DNA of 64,000 nucleotides from Carnegiea gigantea (taxonomy: Eukaryota > Streptophyta > Magnoliopsida > Caryophyllales > Cactaceae): positions 496,001-560,000 of the forward strand of contig JAKOGI010000109.1 in NCBI GenBank assembly GCA_029747015.1, written 5' to 3'. Below are positions 31,301 to 45,157 of the stretch, piece after piece. The notes under the pieces were generated by a model. It made no database searches, was not told the DNA's origin, and was given only the letters and a program-made list of their open reading frames with translations. A program made the translations under genes and the position numbers. Position 1 is the first letter of the stretch. Every line of letters begins with the position of its first letter.

Positions 31301-31836
31301 CAGAGCACTAGGTGTTTTCGGCACTGCTCTGCACAATTTCAATTGGCAAGTCGCGTAGTCATATGAAGGAGAAACTCTGGTCAGATGGGGGCGTACATAT
31401 TACATCCGACTGGTAGACTGAGGTACATAAAAGGCCTGCTTGGCTGTTAGGGAAAGGTAACAGACGGCATCAGGCATCATTGTTGTGATGCCTGTTATTA
31501 GTTGGGACTTTTATCCCTTCGCTGTTGTGCTTCTTGAGATGTGAATGGCTCAGTGCTGCTCGTTGCCAGTATGTAACTTCAGGAGTACTGTAATATTAAT
31601 ACATTCATCAGAGGAAGGTTTTGATCTTCTAAAGCATTTATCATATTTTGAATACATCCAAAAAAAAACTGATGGCAGAAAGGGCATGTAAAGATGGGAA
31701 CATTGGCTACAATGAAGCAATACAGCCAAGGACAGAAGCTTTCCCTTCTTTTGCAAACCGAGGTGAGAATAATGAATTTACACAAAATTCACTTTGCGTT
31801 AGTAAGAACTTTGTACAGCAGCCCCGACATTCGGTA
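28361..31836. other. Gene-poor region with an internal duplication and a MITE end
   Basis: A Stowaway-like terminus CTCCCTCCGTTCC is at 28725-28737, but its partner end was not found. A segment of about 140 bp is duplicated in tandem (about 29429-29575 and 29576-29715; shared GAAGGGCATCA and TTATTCTTCTGAGCTGTTGG). A C-run is at 30489. No complete gene is supported; the last part (31560-31836) is probably the 3' UTR of the phytochelatin synthase gene. Confidence 0.4.
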
Positions 31837-34800
31837 CTACAAGGAAGGTGCACTGAGATCACCATCTACCTCGTTATCTTGACATTGCTTAAGTAGAATA
31901 AGTTGACGCCGCAAATGCAAAACCTGCCATTGACAAATGTTAGTTGGCGGGAGGATTTATACAACATAGTTAATGCACAGGCAGAAGCGAAGAGATGCAA
32001 AGGAATACGAAACTGGGGAGGAAAGGTTCAACTCTCTGAATCTCTCATCTGATGATGGGATTTGAAGTGCAGGTTATAAAGCACTGGGACATCTTCTGTT
32101 TTCTCCGGTCACCCCTTAATCCGGTTATTGAATGAGGCGTAGTTAGCCTAATTCAGGTATCAATAAATGACGTCTGCGGATAGAAATGTCAGATAGTTCA
32201 TATGACAACAATTATACGAACATCTGACAAAAACACAAAAAGAAAATAATAATGATAGTAATTGGGTGGTCTTAGGGATATTGGTTTTGGACTTCATATG
32301 GTAATGATAATTTGCCAATTTGAAGCATATGATTAAGGCAGGAAGATTAACCAATACCCCATGATAGGATCAGGCAATGGACTCCAAAGAGAGTCCGTAT
32401 CTATTCACTTCAGCCAGATACAATAAGCATACTGCCACAGTCGATCCCACTTAAGTGATTTTCGGAAGATCAACATGCAAGCATGCAGGCAAGCTAACTC
32501 CTACAAGCAGACAGCTAGAAAGGCCGTCCAAGGAAGATGATATCATAGATTCCTACAGGTGAAAATGATTTGAGATTTCATAACAGAAGAGAGAGCACAT
32601 TAGTTGTACAAAAGGATGCACTCATGCACATAAGTGTGGTATTATGAGGGAGCAGTCATAGACTTACTGCTTTCAGGAGTATGCATAAAACATGTATGCC
32701 AATAAAGAAGGCATATAGTCATAAACTAGGAATACTTACCTCTTCCTTCAGTAAATTAGGAAGATTTTCAGCTGAAACAAGCCTTGATAGTTCCTGCAGA
32801 AGCTTTTCATCCTTAACACTGGACCAGGTCTTTACTGGTAGTGCAAGCAGAAGCACCGTCAGGATGTGATTCCCTTCGGGGTGTAACCCAGAGCATTTCA
32901 TTGGATCAGAGCAGCAATTTGGTGTCTCTTGAGTAGAAGGAACCAAAAATTGTAGTCCTTGCATATTTTTGCCATCCATAACTGTTCCAGAAATGATGGT
33001 TATGGGCCTGTGTTGCATATTTTTGCCATCCATCACTGCTCCAGAAATGACAGTTGCGGGCCTGCCACCATCACCCATCAGCAATTTAACGCACATTTTC
33101 TGACAACAAAAACCAGCAGAAGAACCTGGTTGACCGGTGAAAATCGAAGCCCCCTCACAACATACAGCTGCTGCAACATCAGATAGTGTCTCCTCAGGAT
33201 CCAACTTGGCAGCTTTCCTGGCACAAGTATTTGCTGAAGAGAGAAACTTAGTCACATATTTATATAGGCCAGTCTCTTGTACTTGTTTTAGTAATTCTTC
33301 CTGCAAAACAAGAGTTTAGTTTACATTAGAGCAATACATTTGAAATAGGTGTTTCGATCATCCCAAAAAGAGGGGGGCAGGGGGGGGATGAGGGAAGATT
33401 GACATGGATGCAAGGACAAAATTTGAGACTTCATCTGTAAACCTTAAGCTCAAGCCTTCTTATCTCTTCATTGCTTAGACTTTCACCATTATCCTCATTT
33501 CTCCGCACTTCAGCCACCCATTTGATGAAACCTCTGAAGTTTGAAGGTAAAGACATACAAACAACGGAGATGGCCTCCTCAACGTCCTTCATACTTGTTG
33601 ATTTCAAGAGGAAGGGTACATCTTCAATCAAGTACTTTGCTACACTTGCCCAGCTCTGATGCTTGCAACTCTGAGACGAAAGCAATAAAATCTCTATTGG
33701 GATTTGGAGCAAGAGACAGAAACATACTAAGAAGCATGTAGAAGAAATTTCATGGGGTAAACAAATTCCCATGAGAATAGTTAGAAGCACCAGAAGGGCA
33801 GATTTTTTTTACTATAAATACAAAAACAGAGCAATGATGCAGCAACCCAGGTTGATCTACAAGGAGCCCCCTTTTCTTTGTTGCTTTTTTTTTTTGGGGG
33901 GGGGGGGTTGGACAATCCCTTGTCAGTTGTTACCAAGAAATGTATATGGCAAGGCCCTGTAAGATTATCTTTTTTCCAGAACGGAAAGTCCTGAGAATCA
34001 TAAAAGAATCTCACTGTGCTCTCATCAGAAACCTTGAAGCTTTTTGGATGGCTTCAAAATTGGATCACACTACAATGTAGCAACTTAGCCAGCAAACTAA
34101 CTGCAAGTGAAACGGTCAGCTTAATAATTTGAAAGGAATCGCTGCCCTATGTTTAACTCTCTCCATCGAGACAAAGGCCTGAATCTCGCTGTGATAGTCC
34201 TTTATTATCACCTCTGCACCAACAGTCATGCAAAAAACAGATGGTAAACCCAAAACGAACTGCAAAGGAAAAATGGAGCAAGAATTTCTTCCATTCTTTA
34301 GATATATACTGCCCAAAATCCTTCTAGTTTACTTATCAGAAAACAGTGCTCTTTTACTACATCAGAAAATATGCAGCTAAATGATTAATTCACTTTTCAT
34401 TTATGTAACACGTATTTGGCAGACAGTAGGCCACTGGCTATGGCATGAGGCACAGTGGTATCAGTCCAGTCTTCACAACTTCTATGGCATGAGGCACAGT
34501 GGTATCAGTCCAGTCTTCACAACTTCTATTCAGATTCATTATTGAACTGAGCTCATTATGAATAGTTTTCCTAACAATCATCGGTCAGGAAACAGCTATC
34601 TATGTTAATGGAAGCACCACAGAGTCAACACGTGAGATCTATCCAGGTGTACGATTATTCAATTGTAAGCATCTACAAGAAGAGAGTCTGACATATGCAC
34701 CAGACAACATATCATACCAGGGTAAAAAGCAGTGCTGGCTCTTGCTGTTGTCTAGATATAAGCATGTACCTGGCCAAAATAGAAAATAAATTAAGGAAAA

Positions 34801-37800
34801 GGAAAAACCATTCAAGACAAATGGATGATTAAGAATATATGTAACATGAGTTGATATATTTCCAGTTGATAGAGAGCAGTAGGATGATTGTAATTATTAT
34901 CCACCAAAAAAAAGTACGGACAACCTGAGCATAAAGAACCAAAGAAATCTCCAAAGCAATTAAGAATTATTTCAAAAAAAAGGGGTTTAAGAGAAGAACA
35001 TCGTCTATTTTTGGGCTGCAGCATGGAAAACGAGAGCCCATAATCATATCTTCATAGCATTTTTGAAGAACATGTTCAGTCTAACTCTCTAACTTTGAAG
35101 TCAAAAGAAGATCATTTCACCAACCAAAGTATGCATTCATCAATATAATTGCATAAGCAACAGGACTGACAATTTCAGACAAAGGATCATAACTGTCTTA
35201 GTTTAACTTGATTATGCCAGTCACCAACTTGAAAAACTAATGATATCTTAAATTAACACAAAGTAGCCAAAGAGTAGCCAGAAGCATTATGTGCTCGTTT
35301 ACAACTGAACTTAAGTCAGTTACAGTACTATCACCGCAGCAGCATAATTGGAGAAAAACACAGACATATGCCTACCCTCTATTCTCACCACTAGCTTCAT
35401 CAACGATATCCATAGCCTCCCATAAAAGAGTAAGCGGGACCCAGTGAGGTGGATATTTGAACCGCGCAACATCTAAAATCAGGGCCATGTCCCTTCCGGC
35501 ATGATAACCACCGATAGGAGAGAAATGACCAGAGCCAGTCTAAGAGCACAATCAGAATTAAAAAGACAGAATTACTACAGACAATCCGGAAAGTATGGTG
35601 CTTAACTGTAAGAAGACAGGTAGGAATAGTAACAAGAGCAGCCACTTATTAAAAAACCACTTATAGCAAGAGCAGCCACTTATTAAAAAACCACTTATAG
35701 CATATCCGCAAGATGATAATAACGTTAGCAGAAATCCAAGGGAGAAAATCTAGAAGCATGTTCTCCGACACAGTGTATTCCATAGACAGGCCCCTTTAAC
35801 CCTGCTTGGGGCACCAAGGCATGCAGTACAGAACTTCAGATGGTTATGAGTATTTGCTATCAGAATAGAGGAACTATGGGCATTTTTCTTCATATTGACA
35901 ATAGAAGTGAGACAGTGGAAGTCAGATTAAATACAAGACTGCTTTACCTTGAAACTATTCTTGAACTGACAACTTGAAAGAAGATTCAGAAAAGCAGAGA
36001 CTGTGAACTCAGTAATACCTGTTTGAAAATCCCTCTATGGTATGATGACACAACATGAATATCATCTACTTGGGAGCACGCCTTGAGATAATTCCGAAAC
36101 TCATTGATGGAACTCTCATTAGTGCGAAAAGCCTGAACATTTGCTCCTGCACACTGAGCAAGACATGCAAGCTTCCCAAAGGAAATTCCTTTAGCTTTAA
36201 CCTTCTCCAGAGGCTCACAGCAGTCAAGCATAGATTCATCAAACCACCTCCATGGTCCTATGGAGAGGAAATACATGGTAAGTGCAAATATAAAGCAAAA
36301 TCAAATCGACTCAAGTTCAGGATTTATTTAAGCAGAACCTAGAACAATGGCTAAATTTACCATTAAGCCGGTTTTTGGAAAAGACATGAAAAATTAAGTT
36401 GCAGATGAAAGTTCATTACAAAGAGTAGACAAGTATTCTCTTTCTATATGGATATGAGTTTTTCTTCCACCGTCTTTTTAGTGTGTGTTGCCGCCCCGCC
36501 CGGGGGGGGTGTCTGGGCTTTCTGTGTCAGAATCAAACTAAGAAGTACTAAAAAAACATACAAAGCACAGCATTCATTCAAACACAAAAGACTTCACACC
36601 TGAACTAAAAGCATCAGGGACCTACAGGTTTGAAAGACAGTGTTTCCTCAATTCTCGTGTCAGATAGGAATCACTTTAAGTATAGATTATTCCAGTAATT
36701 TGATATATATCTAGGCAAAACTGAGATGTCATCAGGACACCATTATTACCCAGATCGTGGAACCTTTCAGGTCATGGAACTTCCACGGTCACAGTGAATC
36801 TTTTACAAGGAAGAAACCCAAATAAAAAGGTATTTTTACATCATTCAGGAGTGAAATTCTGATGAAAACTAGTTTGAATTATGGAACTACATTTTTTTTC
36901 TTCATCTCCAAATTTATACCTTGTTTTTTGGAAGTGTATGTATATTTCTTGCCAATAAACCAATTACATAACATTTCCAGCGATCATTAGAAGTACGCAG
37001 GGGTAATTTAGCATGATCTAAGTACAAGTTGCCTTTTTCAATTAATTATTCTTGTCTACATGAAATTTGGGTTCGAGTAGGATCATTAGCTTTCTGGAAT
37101 CAAACCATGATCCAAACTATTTCGGATCACAAAGGAATAGTGGTTCGATCGAAGACCTTGGGTCTCCGTTCAAGGGGGCTGAAGCGATTCGGTCACCACG
37201 GACAAACCTATTCCTGAATAATGAGCCTACTTGAAAGCTGAAACCAGCAAACAACAAATAAAAGAGAATGGTTGTGACCGTAAGCAAATTCTGCTAGATG
37301 CAATGGTTTTCATCATTGCTATATCCAAATTCTGCTGGATGCACTGGTTTTCATCATTGCCTTTATCCAGATCTAGAATTTGCACGTAAACCAAAAAGCC
37401 AACGTAGACAGCTCTGAAGAGAAATTTTGATGATATATCTTGTTCAACTGCTTCCTTCATGCTTCTCATTAATCTCAGTTCCATAGAACAAATAGTCTAG
37501 TTTCTGAATTCCTATGGTGACTTTGCCTAGACATTTGCATACTCAAATTTGATGCTCATTTTTCTTAAACATCATAGCTCATAATAAATGATTGCAAGTA
37601 CGTACAGACAATTTAACACCATTATAAGTCACAGCTCCTCTACTCACATATATAAGATTTTCTCTTCCTTCCTTTACCTTTCAGCTTGCATCATGATCAA
37701 TATGAGCAACACACGCAATGAAACGAGATATGCATTAAAGCAGCAGTATGATCATCCTGGTTTTTCCAAGAGCATCCTAAGCTTTAACTAACAAGACCCT

Positions 37801-39565
37801 TGTGAGCAAAACTTTCGTGTTCTACACCCCCCCCCCCCGGCTTTAATATCGTTTAGCTGCAAATTTATGTCATATTATAATCTATACACTAACACAAAAA
37901 GTGGCAGCCCATCAAGAGTAACAGTAACAAGTTGATCACATAAAAAAAACAGAATCAGATGCAGCAACAATTGTACAAGTAGACTCATTCTAGAGTGGTT
38001 GGCTATGCATATAAGTTTAAGCAAGTATGCAACTAAGAGTTTCACACCTTTCCAAGTCCTTCCAGGATCAATAGCAAGTGCATTCAAGACCATGGAAAGG
38101 CTGGCCAATCCACAATAGGCAGGCTCTGATTGTGTTTGAAAATGAGAAATGAGTTTATAGAAACCTTCCATGGTTCCATTTCCAACGGCTTCTATGAACA
38201 GTTTCTGCAAAGCCAGACAACGCACAAGGACTCTCAGCAGGTCAGTTTACAAAGGCATGAGATTCTAAAATTAGGAAAGTACAGGAACCATTGCAAGTGA
38301 TGCTGAATCATTCCTCTTCATCCATGCCTCACTGACTTAAGAGTTAGGATTAAGGATTTCAAGCTATATAAGCTGATTTGAATATAATGAATAACGATTT
38401 GACCAACAAATTTCTTCAAACCAGACAATTTCCACACATCTGAAATCTGTTATTTAGTGATGTCCACTCAGTCATTTAATTTAAGAGGGAGCCTATCGAC
38501 TTTGATGTCTATTTTTCCTATAAGTCATTTTTAGACAAACTTTTCAGATTCATACTCCAGTAGATTGGCACTTGTTTCCCTTAAGCAAGGCCTCAGGTTC
38601 GAACATCGTGAATAGAGAAAATTTGTAATGTGAGAGCTCTACCCTTTTATGGGCCAGCAGTAGCTTGATTTTGGTAAAAACGAAGGCCCAAAAACTAATG
38701 GGAAAAAAAAAAAGCAAAATCCCTCATTTACCTATCCTCTATTTGTCTTTTTCAGCTGTGATGTATGCGATCAATCCTTTTTAAACTGAGACCCGGCCCA
38801 ACTAATCTTTCCGCCATCCATAGTGAGGTTGTGATTGGTGTACATCTAACCCTCTATATCATACATAGAGAATATTCCAGGGCATTAATTAGTTTGGTTT
38901 AGCCTACCTTTTTTCTACGTTTCCCATGATTCTTAACTCTGACATCAAATTCTACAACTCACCCTTGTTCTTTTCCCGGTCCCCCTTTGGGGGGGGGGGG
39001 GGCTAGTGAGTAGTGACTATGCTAGGAATCTACATCTAAATTTCTTTAATTTAATGGATGCCATAAATCTATATCCTCTAAATGAGGAATCTCACATTTC
39101 TATACTCGAGAATATTGAGAAGCCAGGAACTTCACTGATTTTGAGCTACAACAATCATTAAAAATTTTTTTAAAAAAAAAACCTAGTATATTGTTCCCCG
39201 TTACTTTCAGAACCTTTGTAAACCAAAGAACTCAAAACGCGCCCCCCCCCCCAAAAAAAAAAAACAAAACAAAAAACCTTGAATAGATGACAAGACCAGC
39301 AACAATTCCCAATTTCAAGCATAAATGAACAACAGAAAGCAACTACAAAAACAATCAGAGCATTATCAGCAGCCAAATTAAAAGCAATTCAGGTAGCAAA
39401 ACCACCTTCTAATAGAAAATTCCCGGTAAAAGAGGTAGAGAATTGAAAACCTAAATCAGAAAAAATAAATGAGTAGCAAAGGAGAATGACCTTTCCTTCA
39501 GAGGAAGCGAAATCAATGGCTGGAGGTGAAGGAAGGACTCGTCGGTACAGACCCGCCATCGCCAT
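31837..39565 (-). CDS. PCS1: Phytochelatin synthase (glutathione gamma-glutamylcysteinyltransferase)
   Basis: Eight exons join in phase: 39491-39565, 38048-38204, 36019-36257, 35376-35539, 34718-34769, 33443-33670, 32740-33300 and 31837-31923; all introns are GT-AG, and the product is 520 residues. The enzyme makes phytochelatins from glutathione in the cytosol when activated by metals such as cadmium. The papain-like N-terminal domain carries the catalytic triad C56 (in [10 protein letters not shown]), H162 (SGHFSPIGG) and D180, at the residue numbers of the Arabidopsis enzyme. The C-terminal metal-sensing half is less conserved and has Cys pairs (CC near the CCQKMC and PNCCSDP motifs). The start MAMAGLYRR matches the family. 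An 18-residue tandem repeat in exon 7 explains the length slightly above the usual 490-505. It looks intact. Confidence 0.95.
32961..33062 (-). repeat. In-frame 54-bp tandem duplication inside phytochelatin synthase exon 7
   Basis: Two copies of GCATATTTTTGCCATCCAT and following bases, in frame, give [13 protein letters not shown] then [13 protein letters not shown] on the minus strand. Family members have this segment once, in the metal-sensing domain. The copies differ at several bases, so the duplication is not recent. Confidence 0.8.
34439..34526. repeat. Tandem 44-bp repeat in a phytochelatin synthase intron
   Basis: The unit starting TATGGCATGAGGCACAGTGG occurs twice without a gap in the intron between exons 5 and 6. 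Confidence 0.85.
35635..35702. repeat. Tandem 34-bp repeat in the intron between exons 3 and 4
   Basis: The unit GAGCAGCCACTTATTAAAAA with following bases is present twice in a row. Confidence 0.8.
36258..38047 (-). other. Large phytochelatin synthase intron 2
   Basis: This 1.8-kb intron contains a short imperfect repeat (AAATTCTGCTRGATGCAMTGG near 37287 and 37329), a C-run at 37828 and an open stretch at 37029-37217 (with [20 protein letters not shown]) that I cannot assign. Introns 1 (38205-39490) and 6 (33301-33442) hold G/C-runs and nothing recognisable. Confidence 0.5.
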
Positions 39566-40885
39566 TGTTGCTGCCAATTTTCTCTCTCCTGCCTAGGGTT
39601 TTAGCCTGGGTTTACGGACAGGCCCCGCGAAATTGACCGTTTCAAAAGTAGGGGAAAAGCTTGATTTGTTTGAGTTGTCATTTCGAAGGATATTCAGGGC
39701 CTTTTTTTAAAAAAAATTAAACACCGTGTGTGCTGCTTCCATCTCCTGGGCTCGGGCCGAGCTGTGGCCTCGGGCACTGGGCTGGCCTCCGGCCAGACCG
39801 AAGCTAGGGTTTTTGCAGGATCTATCAGAAAAATAAATTTTTTTGGATTTAAATTAAGGGTAAATATTAGCATATATGTCCATATCTATATTTAACTTAC
39901 ATGTACAAGGACTCTTATAGACAACACTTTTGACTTACACATACAATTACTCTCTTCAATGTATAAGTATGTGTATGAGTTTCTCTACTTTAATAATATA
40001 TGGTAAAGACTCAACTCTTTAAATTACAGCTTATTATTATTTTATTTTTCATGAACTTGAGTGCAACGCATCTAATTTGACTCAAATACCAAAGTACACT
40101 TTTTTATTCAGTAATGATAAATTGGATCCCTATTGGTCCAATATTCATGATTATATCTGATGGGACTGACAAATCTAAGATGAAGGGAGTAAACATGTTA
40201 TAGCTTGAATAAATCAGTGTTCTATTAGTGTTAAGCTAACGAGCACAAGGTGAAGGGTTAATTAGGTATAGCCTGAATACATTGGCTCTAACTATTTGTT
40301 AAGTTGGAAACACCTCGTTGCAACCAAATTGTCTCTTCTCAAATTTGAATCTGAGACCTTATAACTAGAAAGTGTCTTATATATCACTTGAGGTGGAGTT
40401 TATACACACATGAGAAACACCTCTTTGCAAAGAAAATGTCTCTTTTTGAGTTAAACAACACTAATCAAACTATCATTGACCATTTTCGATCGAAATGTGT
40501 CAAATCAAACTACAATGAGAAAAAGGTTATACATTTAATATGTATTTTAACAAATCATAATTCCATCTCTGATCCGCAAAAAAGAACCCAAAATTATACA
40601 AAAACTTGTATGGGATACTTGATATTTATGCAAAGACTTTAAAAAGGATAAATTTTCTGTTTTCCCCCCTTAATTTGTTGCTCCTACTCACAATGTTACA
40701 AAAGGATGCATCATTATATAGGGAAGTTGAAACCAAATAAATTTTCCTCTCCAAGGATTGACTTGTTAGAGATTAGAAACTACCAATATGCCAACTTCCT
40801 CTCTAAGAGGCTTTGCATTTTGTGTCCCTTTCAACCCCCTTTTTTGGGTCTTCCCCCATTAAAAACAACTCAAAGGTGATGCTCA
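39566..40885. other. Intergenic region between phytochelatin synthase and the RIC gene
   Basis: The first 100-200 bp should be the promoter/5' UTR of phytochelatin synthase; a pyrimidine-rich leader is visible, but no clear TATA box. The last 250 bp should be the 3' UTR of the RIC gene. No transposon ends are recognised. Confidence 0.4.
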
Positions 40886-42847
40886 TCATCCATGATCCTC
40901 TTCCCTAAGAGTAGTTAAGCCTGAACTCGAGTACCCATCACTGGCAAACTGCTTCACCGACCCATCATCCGATCCATGTCTAGAACCACGTCTGGATCCT
41001 TTGTCTTTCGACTTAGTAGAACGCGTTGAGTCTTCCCCATCCTTGGATTTCTTCCTTCGCGATTTCTTAGGTATGTTAGGGATGTCTTGGGAGGTGGATG
41101 ATTCAGTTGCTTTCGGACTGGAGCTTTCCTTGTGTTTGGAGCGCCTCCTAGAGGCCTTGGATGACTTGCTTGGACTCCCGATTGGAGAGTCTACTGATCC
41201 CAAGCTTTCTGTTGACGGCTGCCTTCTTGATGCCTTTGGTAAATTGGGCACATCTCTTCCTGGAGAATCCCTTACTCCTCTCTTGGCTGATGAGTCTGAA
41301 CCAAAAACAAATAAATGAGTGCAAATAATGTATATGGGTTGTAATTGACAAACACTTTGCTTTGAACATATTCAAGCCATAAGACTTGATTGACAAATTG
41401 GTTTTCAATTTCAGGTTTGATTATGTGGTCGTAATAATGTGGTAAAATACTAGGTTGGATTGGGTTTTACAGTAGATCAAACCTTATTTAGATTTTTGTT
41501 CAGTCTAAAGTTCCAAATAAATTATTATGGGTTCATTTTCTTAGTATTGAGCAAAAATTGAGGTTTTTTTTTTAATTTCATAGTTTTACTCGCTGTATTT
41601 ATGTTGAGATTTTTTATTATCATGAAAAATGACTGAATTTCATAAGATTCTACCATGCTTACAATAGTCTATTGAAGGAAGAGTAAGTAATCCATGGGGG
41701 AAAGAAGATAGAGACTAGTAAACATGAACCTTGTGGAACATTTTTATTGACCTCCGTAGGATCCTTGTTAGAATCATCATTAGGTTGTCCTGATCCTGGT
41801 GATGATTTGAACTCAGTCATCTGCAACCAGTGACATATTTGTTTATTTGTTTATTTTCAATTGAACAAGTTCAAAGTTTTCAATCTTTTTCATTGAGTTT
41901 TTCTAAAAGTTTTTTTTTTCCAAAGAAATATCTATATTTTTTTTGGGTGGGGGGTGGAGGGACATCTTGTGAAAGTGCTTGAGTAGAACCAAATATATTG
42001 TTCTTTTGTTACGAGTAATTGATTCAAAATAATATACTTTAAGCGACGACGTTATTAATTTTATGATTTTTCATTAGAATGTAATTAACGCCTTGGTTTT
42101 TCACATCAAAATATTGAAATTTACACCAATTTTTTTAAAAATAAATTATAACTTTTAACAAAGAACTAGTTCAATTTTCAATTGGTATGGATGATATTGA
42201 GCAATGTAGGCTGGCAGTAGTTGTTCATACCCGCTGATGCTGAACATCATTATACATTGGTACTGATTAGATAGTATGTTGTTTCTTTAGATCTCTAATG
42301 GGCTACTCTAGTCTTGAACACTGGTTAAAAACATTCCTTTAAGTTAATTAATTAGTAATATAAATGAAAAATTCAAAGTATTGGTGAAAAACATACCCAA
42401 CTGGGTGCGCTAGCCGATGGACCATCCCACCCAATATGAGCCACATGCTTTACATCAGTGGGAAACCCAATTTCAATCTCCGCCTCCTTCTCCTCCTCCT
42501 CTGTACGTTAATTACATTACAATTAACCCTATTAGTCTAAACCTGCACTTTGTACGGTGCATGCTATAGTAGACAGTTTAATAAGATATATATAAAAAAT
42601 AATTATTACACAGACAAATTAATTTGATTCCTTAAAATAAAAATTTAATTAAGAGTTTATACTTTTGTCTTGGAAAGAAAATTCAAAAAAGTGATTTTTC
42701 TTTTTCGTTTTACCAAATATTTCCTTAGTGACAGCTTCATACCAAAAAAAAAAGGAAAAAACAAGAAAAAAAATTGAAAGGAAGACTACCAAAAATATGA
42801 GAAATATATCTGAGACCCTTTAAAAGCCCCTTCATTTTGATGCTCAT
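40886..42847 (-). CDS. ROP-interactive CRIB motif-containing protein (RIC family)
   Basis: Four exons join in phase: 42790-42847, 42397-42500, 41730-41820 and 40886-41295, giving 220 residues. Exon 1 encodes [19 protein letters not shown], the N-terminal signature of plant RIC proteins. Exon 2 holds the CRIB motif ([17 protein letters not shown], about residues 30-46), which binds active ROP/Rac GTPases. The remainder is a Ser/Lys/Arg-rich low-complexity tail ([14 protein letters not shown] and similar) ending REEDHG. RIC proteins are plant effectors linking ROP GTPases to the cytoskeleton, vesicle traffic or membrane signalling. Which member this is cannot be told. The start could also be Met5 (42835). 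A GA-repeat leader lies upstream at 42925-42947. Confidence 0.92.
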
Positions 42848-45157
42848 AATTCAAAAATTGAAATCTCTTGCTGCAAGAGTGTCTGTCACCTGCACAGTCA
42901 ACGGAAGAAACAAATGAAAATCAAAGAGAGAGAGAGAGAGAGAAGGAGGCTTTGGTGTTGCATATGGCTCCGTGAGATCAAGCATGGGATTCCGATGTTT
43001 ATTCCCCATCAAAGGTTCAGATCCTGGGGCTCAAAATTGTCTTGGAGAATTTGGTGAATGATATAGTAATTAAAGTTGATTTGTATCTAACTGTCTCTGG
43101 TGATGTAAAGGTATGATTGACCTAAATTCGCTAAATATGAGTTAAAATATCACGATTTGAGTTATAAAGCAAGCTTATATAAAGTTTTCGTAGCAAACAT
43201 ATATCATCACATTTGTTTTTATTGGTCGTAGATCTTCCATTTCATTTGAGTCGAGTTATTGTTGCCCCAATAAAGGGCAGAGTTTTTCCATCATAGATTT
43301 TCTCCATTCGCAAAACTCGAATCTAAAACCTTACTTGAGGAAAATAAGTACTAAACAACTTAAACTAACCTGTGTTGATTATACCGTCACATTTTGTTGA
43401 TGATCGTGTTGGATCAAGTAACTATTAAACGTAGTTACAGGCTAGTCAAGCCCAAAATGACACGATCAAACCACATGGACTAATATTTCATTATTTCAGC
43501 ATGTGCGGATCAAAGCTAAAACATGACCAAATCCAACACAATGTAACAAGATTTCGACCTTAGCCCGGATGAACCCGACATGAAATAAATGAACCCCAAA
43601 GTTTTGTCCACCAATATTGATTTTACTTTTTAGATCAACCAATATTGTTTTTTTACTTTTGACCGACGAATTAATGCTTAGTTAGTAAATCTACAGCAAC
43701 CTAACTGGACAAATATTCCATCAGTTCCAATATGACCTTGGCTAAAAGATGATCAGATCTAAATGGATTGTTATCCAAGTTTGTTCACTATTGTAAGAAG
43801 GGTATGTACGCATACAAACCTCTTGCAGACAACGGGTTCAATATCGGCCATTTTTTTCATGCGGCGTTGAAAGACAATGTCATTGTTCAATTGAAGGTAT
43901 AATTTAGGAGGAACAATACATGTATTATAGGTTATATCAATAGGAATTTGGAGGAGGAGGCAAGAGAAAACATGCGTCAAGAAAAATGTACTTGTTATGA
44001 TCTCTCTCTTTTTTCCTTCTTTTTTTAGGGCCGAGACAAGAGATTTGGCTTTGGGAAAAAGAAGGGAAACGAATTAACGAAAGCTAGAGGATGTGTTTAA
44101 ATTAAAAGGAGGGGGGAACCTAGCTATCTAATTTAGCTTTCGTTAATCAGATGGCGAAGCAAATGTGTTGATCCTAATAAACCCTTAATTAATGGAAGGT
44201 CGAAATTTTAGCATTGTTGAGACCAAAACAATGAGTTTTTCTTTCAAAATCTAATTTTAGGATGGTTTTAATAAGTCGTTGGCTTGTTTTATGTTTGTTC
44301 TGTCTAAATTAAATGCAAAATATACGCAAAGTTTCTTGTCATATATGATTGTTTCTTATTTCACTATATTCGATATCAAATCACCATATGTTTTATTATA
44401 ATTTTTAGAAGATTGTAGGGGCCTAATGGTGTGTCAAAGAGAGAGAGAGGAGCAACATTGGTTTACAAAAATGCCAAGGTATTGAAGCGCTATTTCCCTA
44501 GCGATTGAATAAGATTTTGATCATATTTAAGAATCGGTTATTTAGATGATTGTATTAGATTTCAATTATTAATTGTTTAGATTAACTATTGTTAAAATAA
44601 AGTATTTTTAAGTAAAATTAATTACTTTTGAAGAATATTGTACCTCGTCAACATTCAGGAAAGACGCATTGATATTAAGGAATGCGGTTGGTGGTAATTG
44701 GTAAGATATTGCCATAAGTTTAGAGCCAAGTAACAGTATATCTATAATTAGTTTTCTGGAGAGAGATTTATTTTGATGTTTTAGAATTAATTTTGGTAGG
44801 AGATATCCACAACATATAAAAAATTATAAAACTAATCTTTTTTCCCCAAAACTATTTCTTATAATTAATCTTTTTTCTTATAATTATAAAAAACTATTTT
44901 TGAAAAATATTATGAGATAAATACTAATTGTAAAGGCTCATCGTTAGATTTTTCCCAAAATAACTAATTGTAAGCGCCCCCCCCCCCCCCCCCCAAAAAA
45001 AAAAAAACCAACACAAAAAAGGGGAAAAAAGGCAAACACGTGTTGCAAAAAAGAACAGTTACTTCTGCATTGTCAAAATCAATGTTATGTTGCATTACTG
45101 CTCATTGTGAAAAAAAAGCACGACGCTTAACCACTGAAAATTAGAATTTCACAAAAA
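42848..45157. other. Intergenic region between the RIC gene and tRNA-Ile
   Basis: Promoter/5' leader of the RIC gene with a GA microsatellite (42925-42947), then AT-rich DNA. A frame near 43771-43980 includes MKKMADIEPVVCKR but has no recognised homology. A pure C18 run followed by an A-run lies at 44977-45007. Confidence 0.4.

Noticed and set aside
32959..33319. Plus-strand frames across phytochelatin synthase exon 7
   Set aside because: They are antisense shadows of the exon and have no splice context or family match.
37029..37217. A 62-codon plus-strand frame in phytochelatin synthase intron 2
   Set aside because: It looks somewhat protein-like ([20 protein letters not shown]), but no family is recognised and it is isolated within an intron on the opposite strand.
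43771..43980. A 69-codon minus-strand frame with MKKMADIEPVVCKR upstream of the RIC gene
   Set aside because: The RIC gene already has its family-typical first exon at 42790-42847, and this frame has no recognised homology or clear splice join to it.
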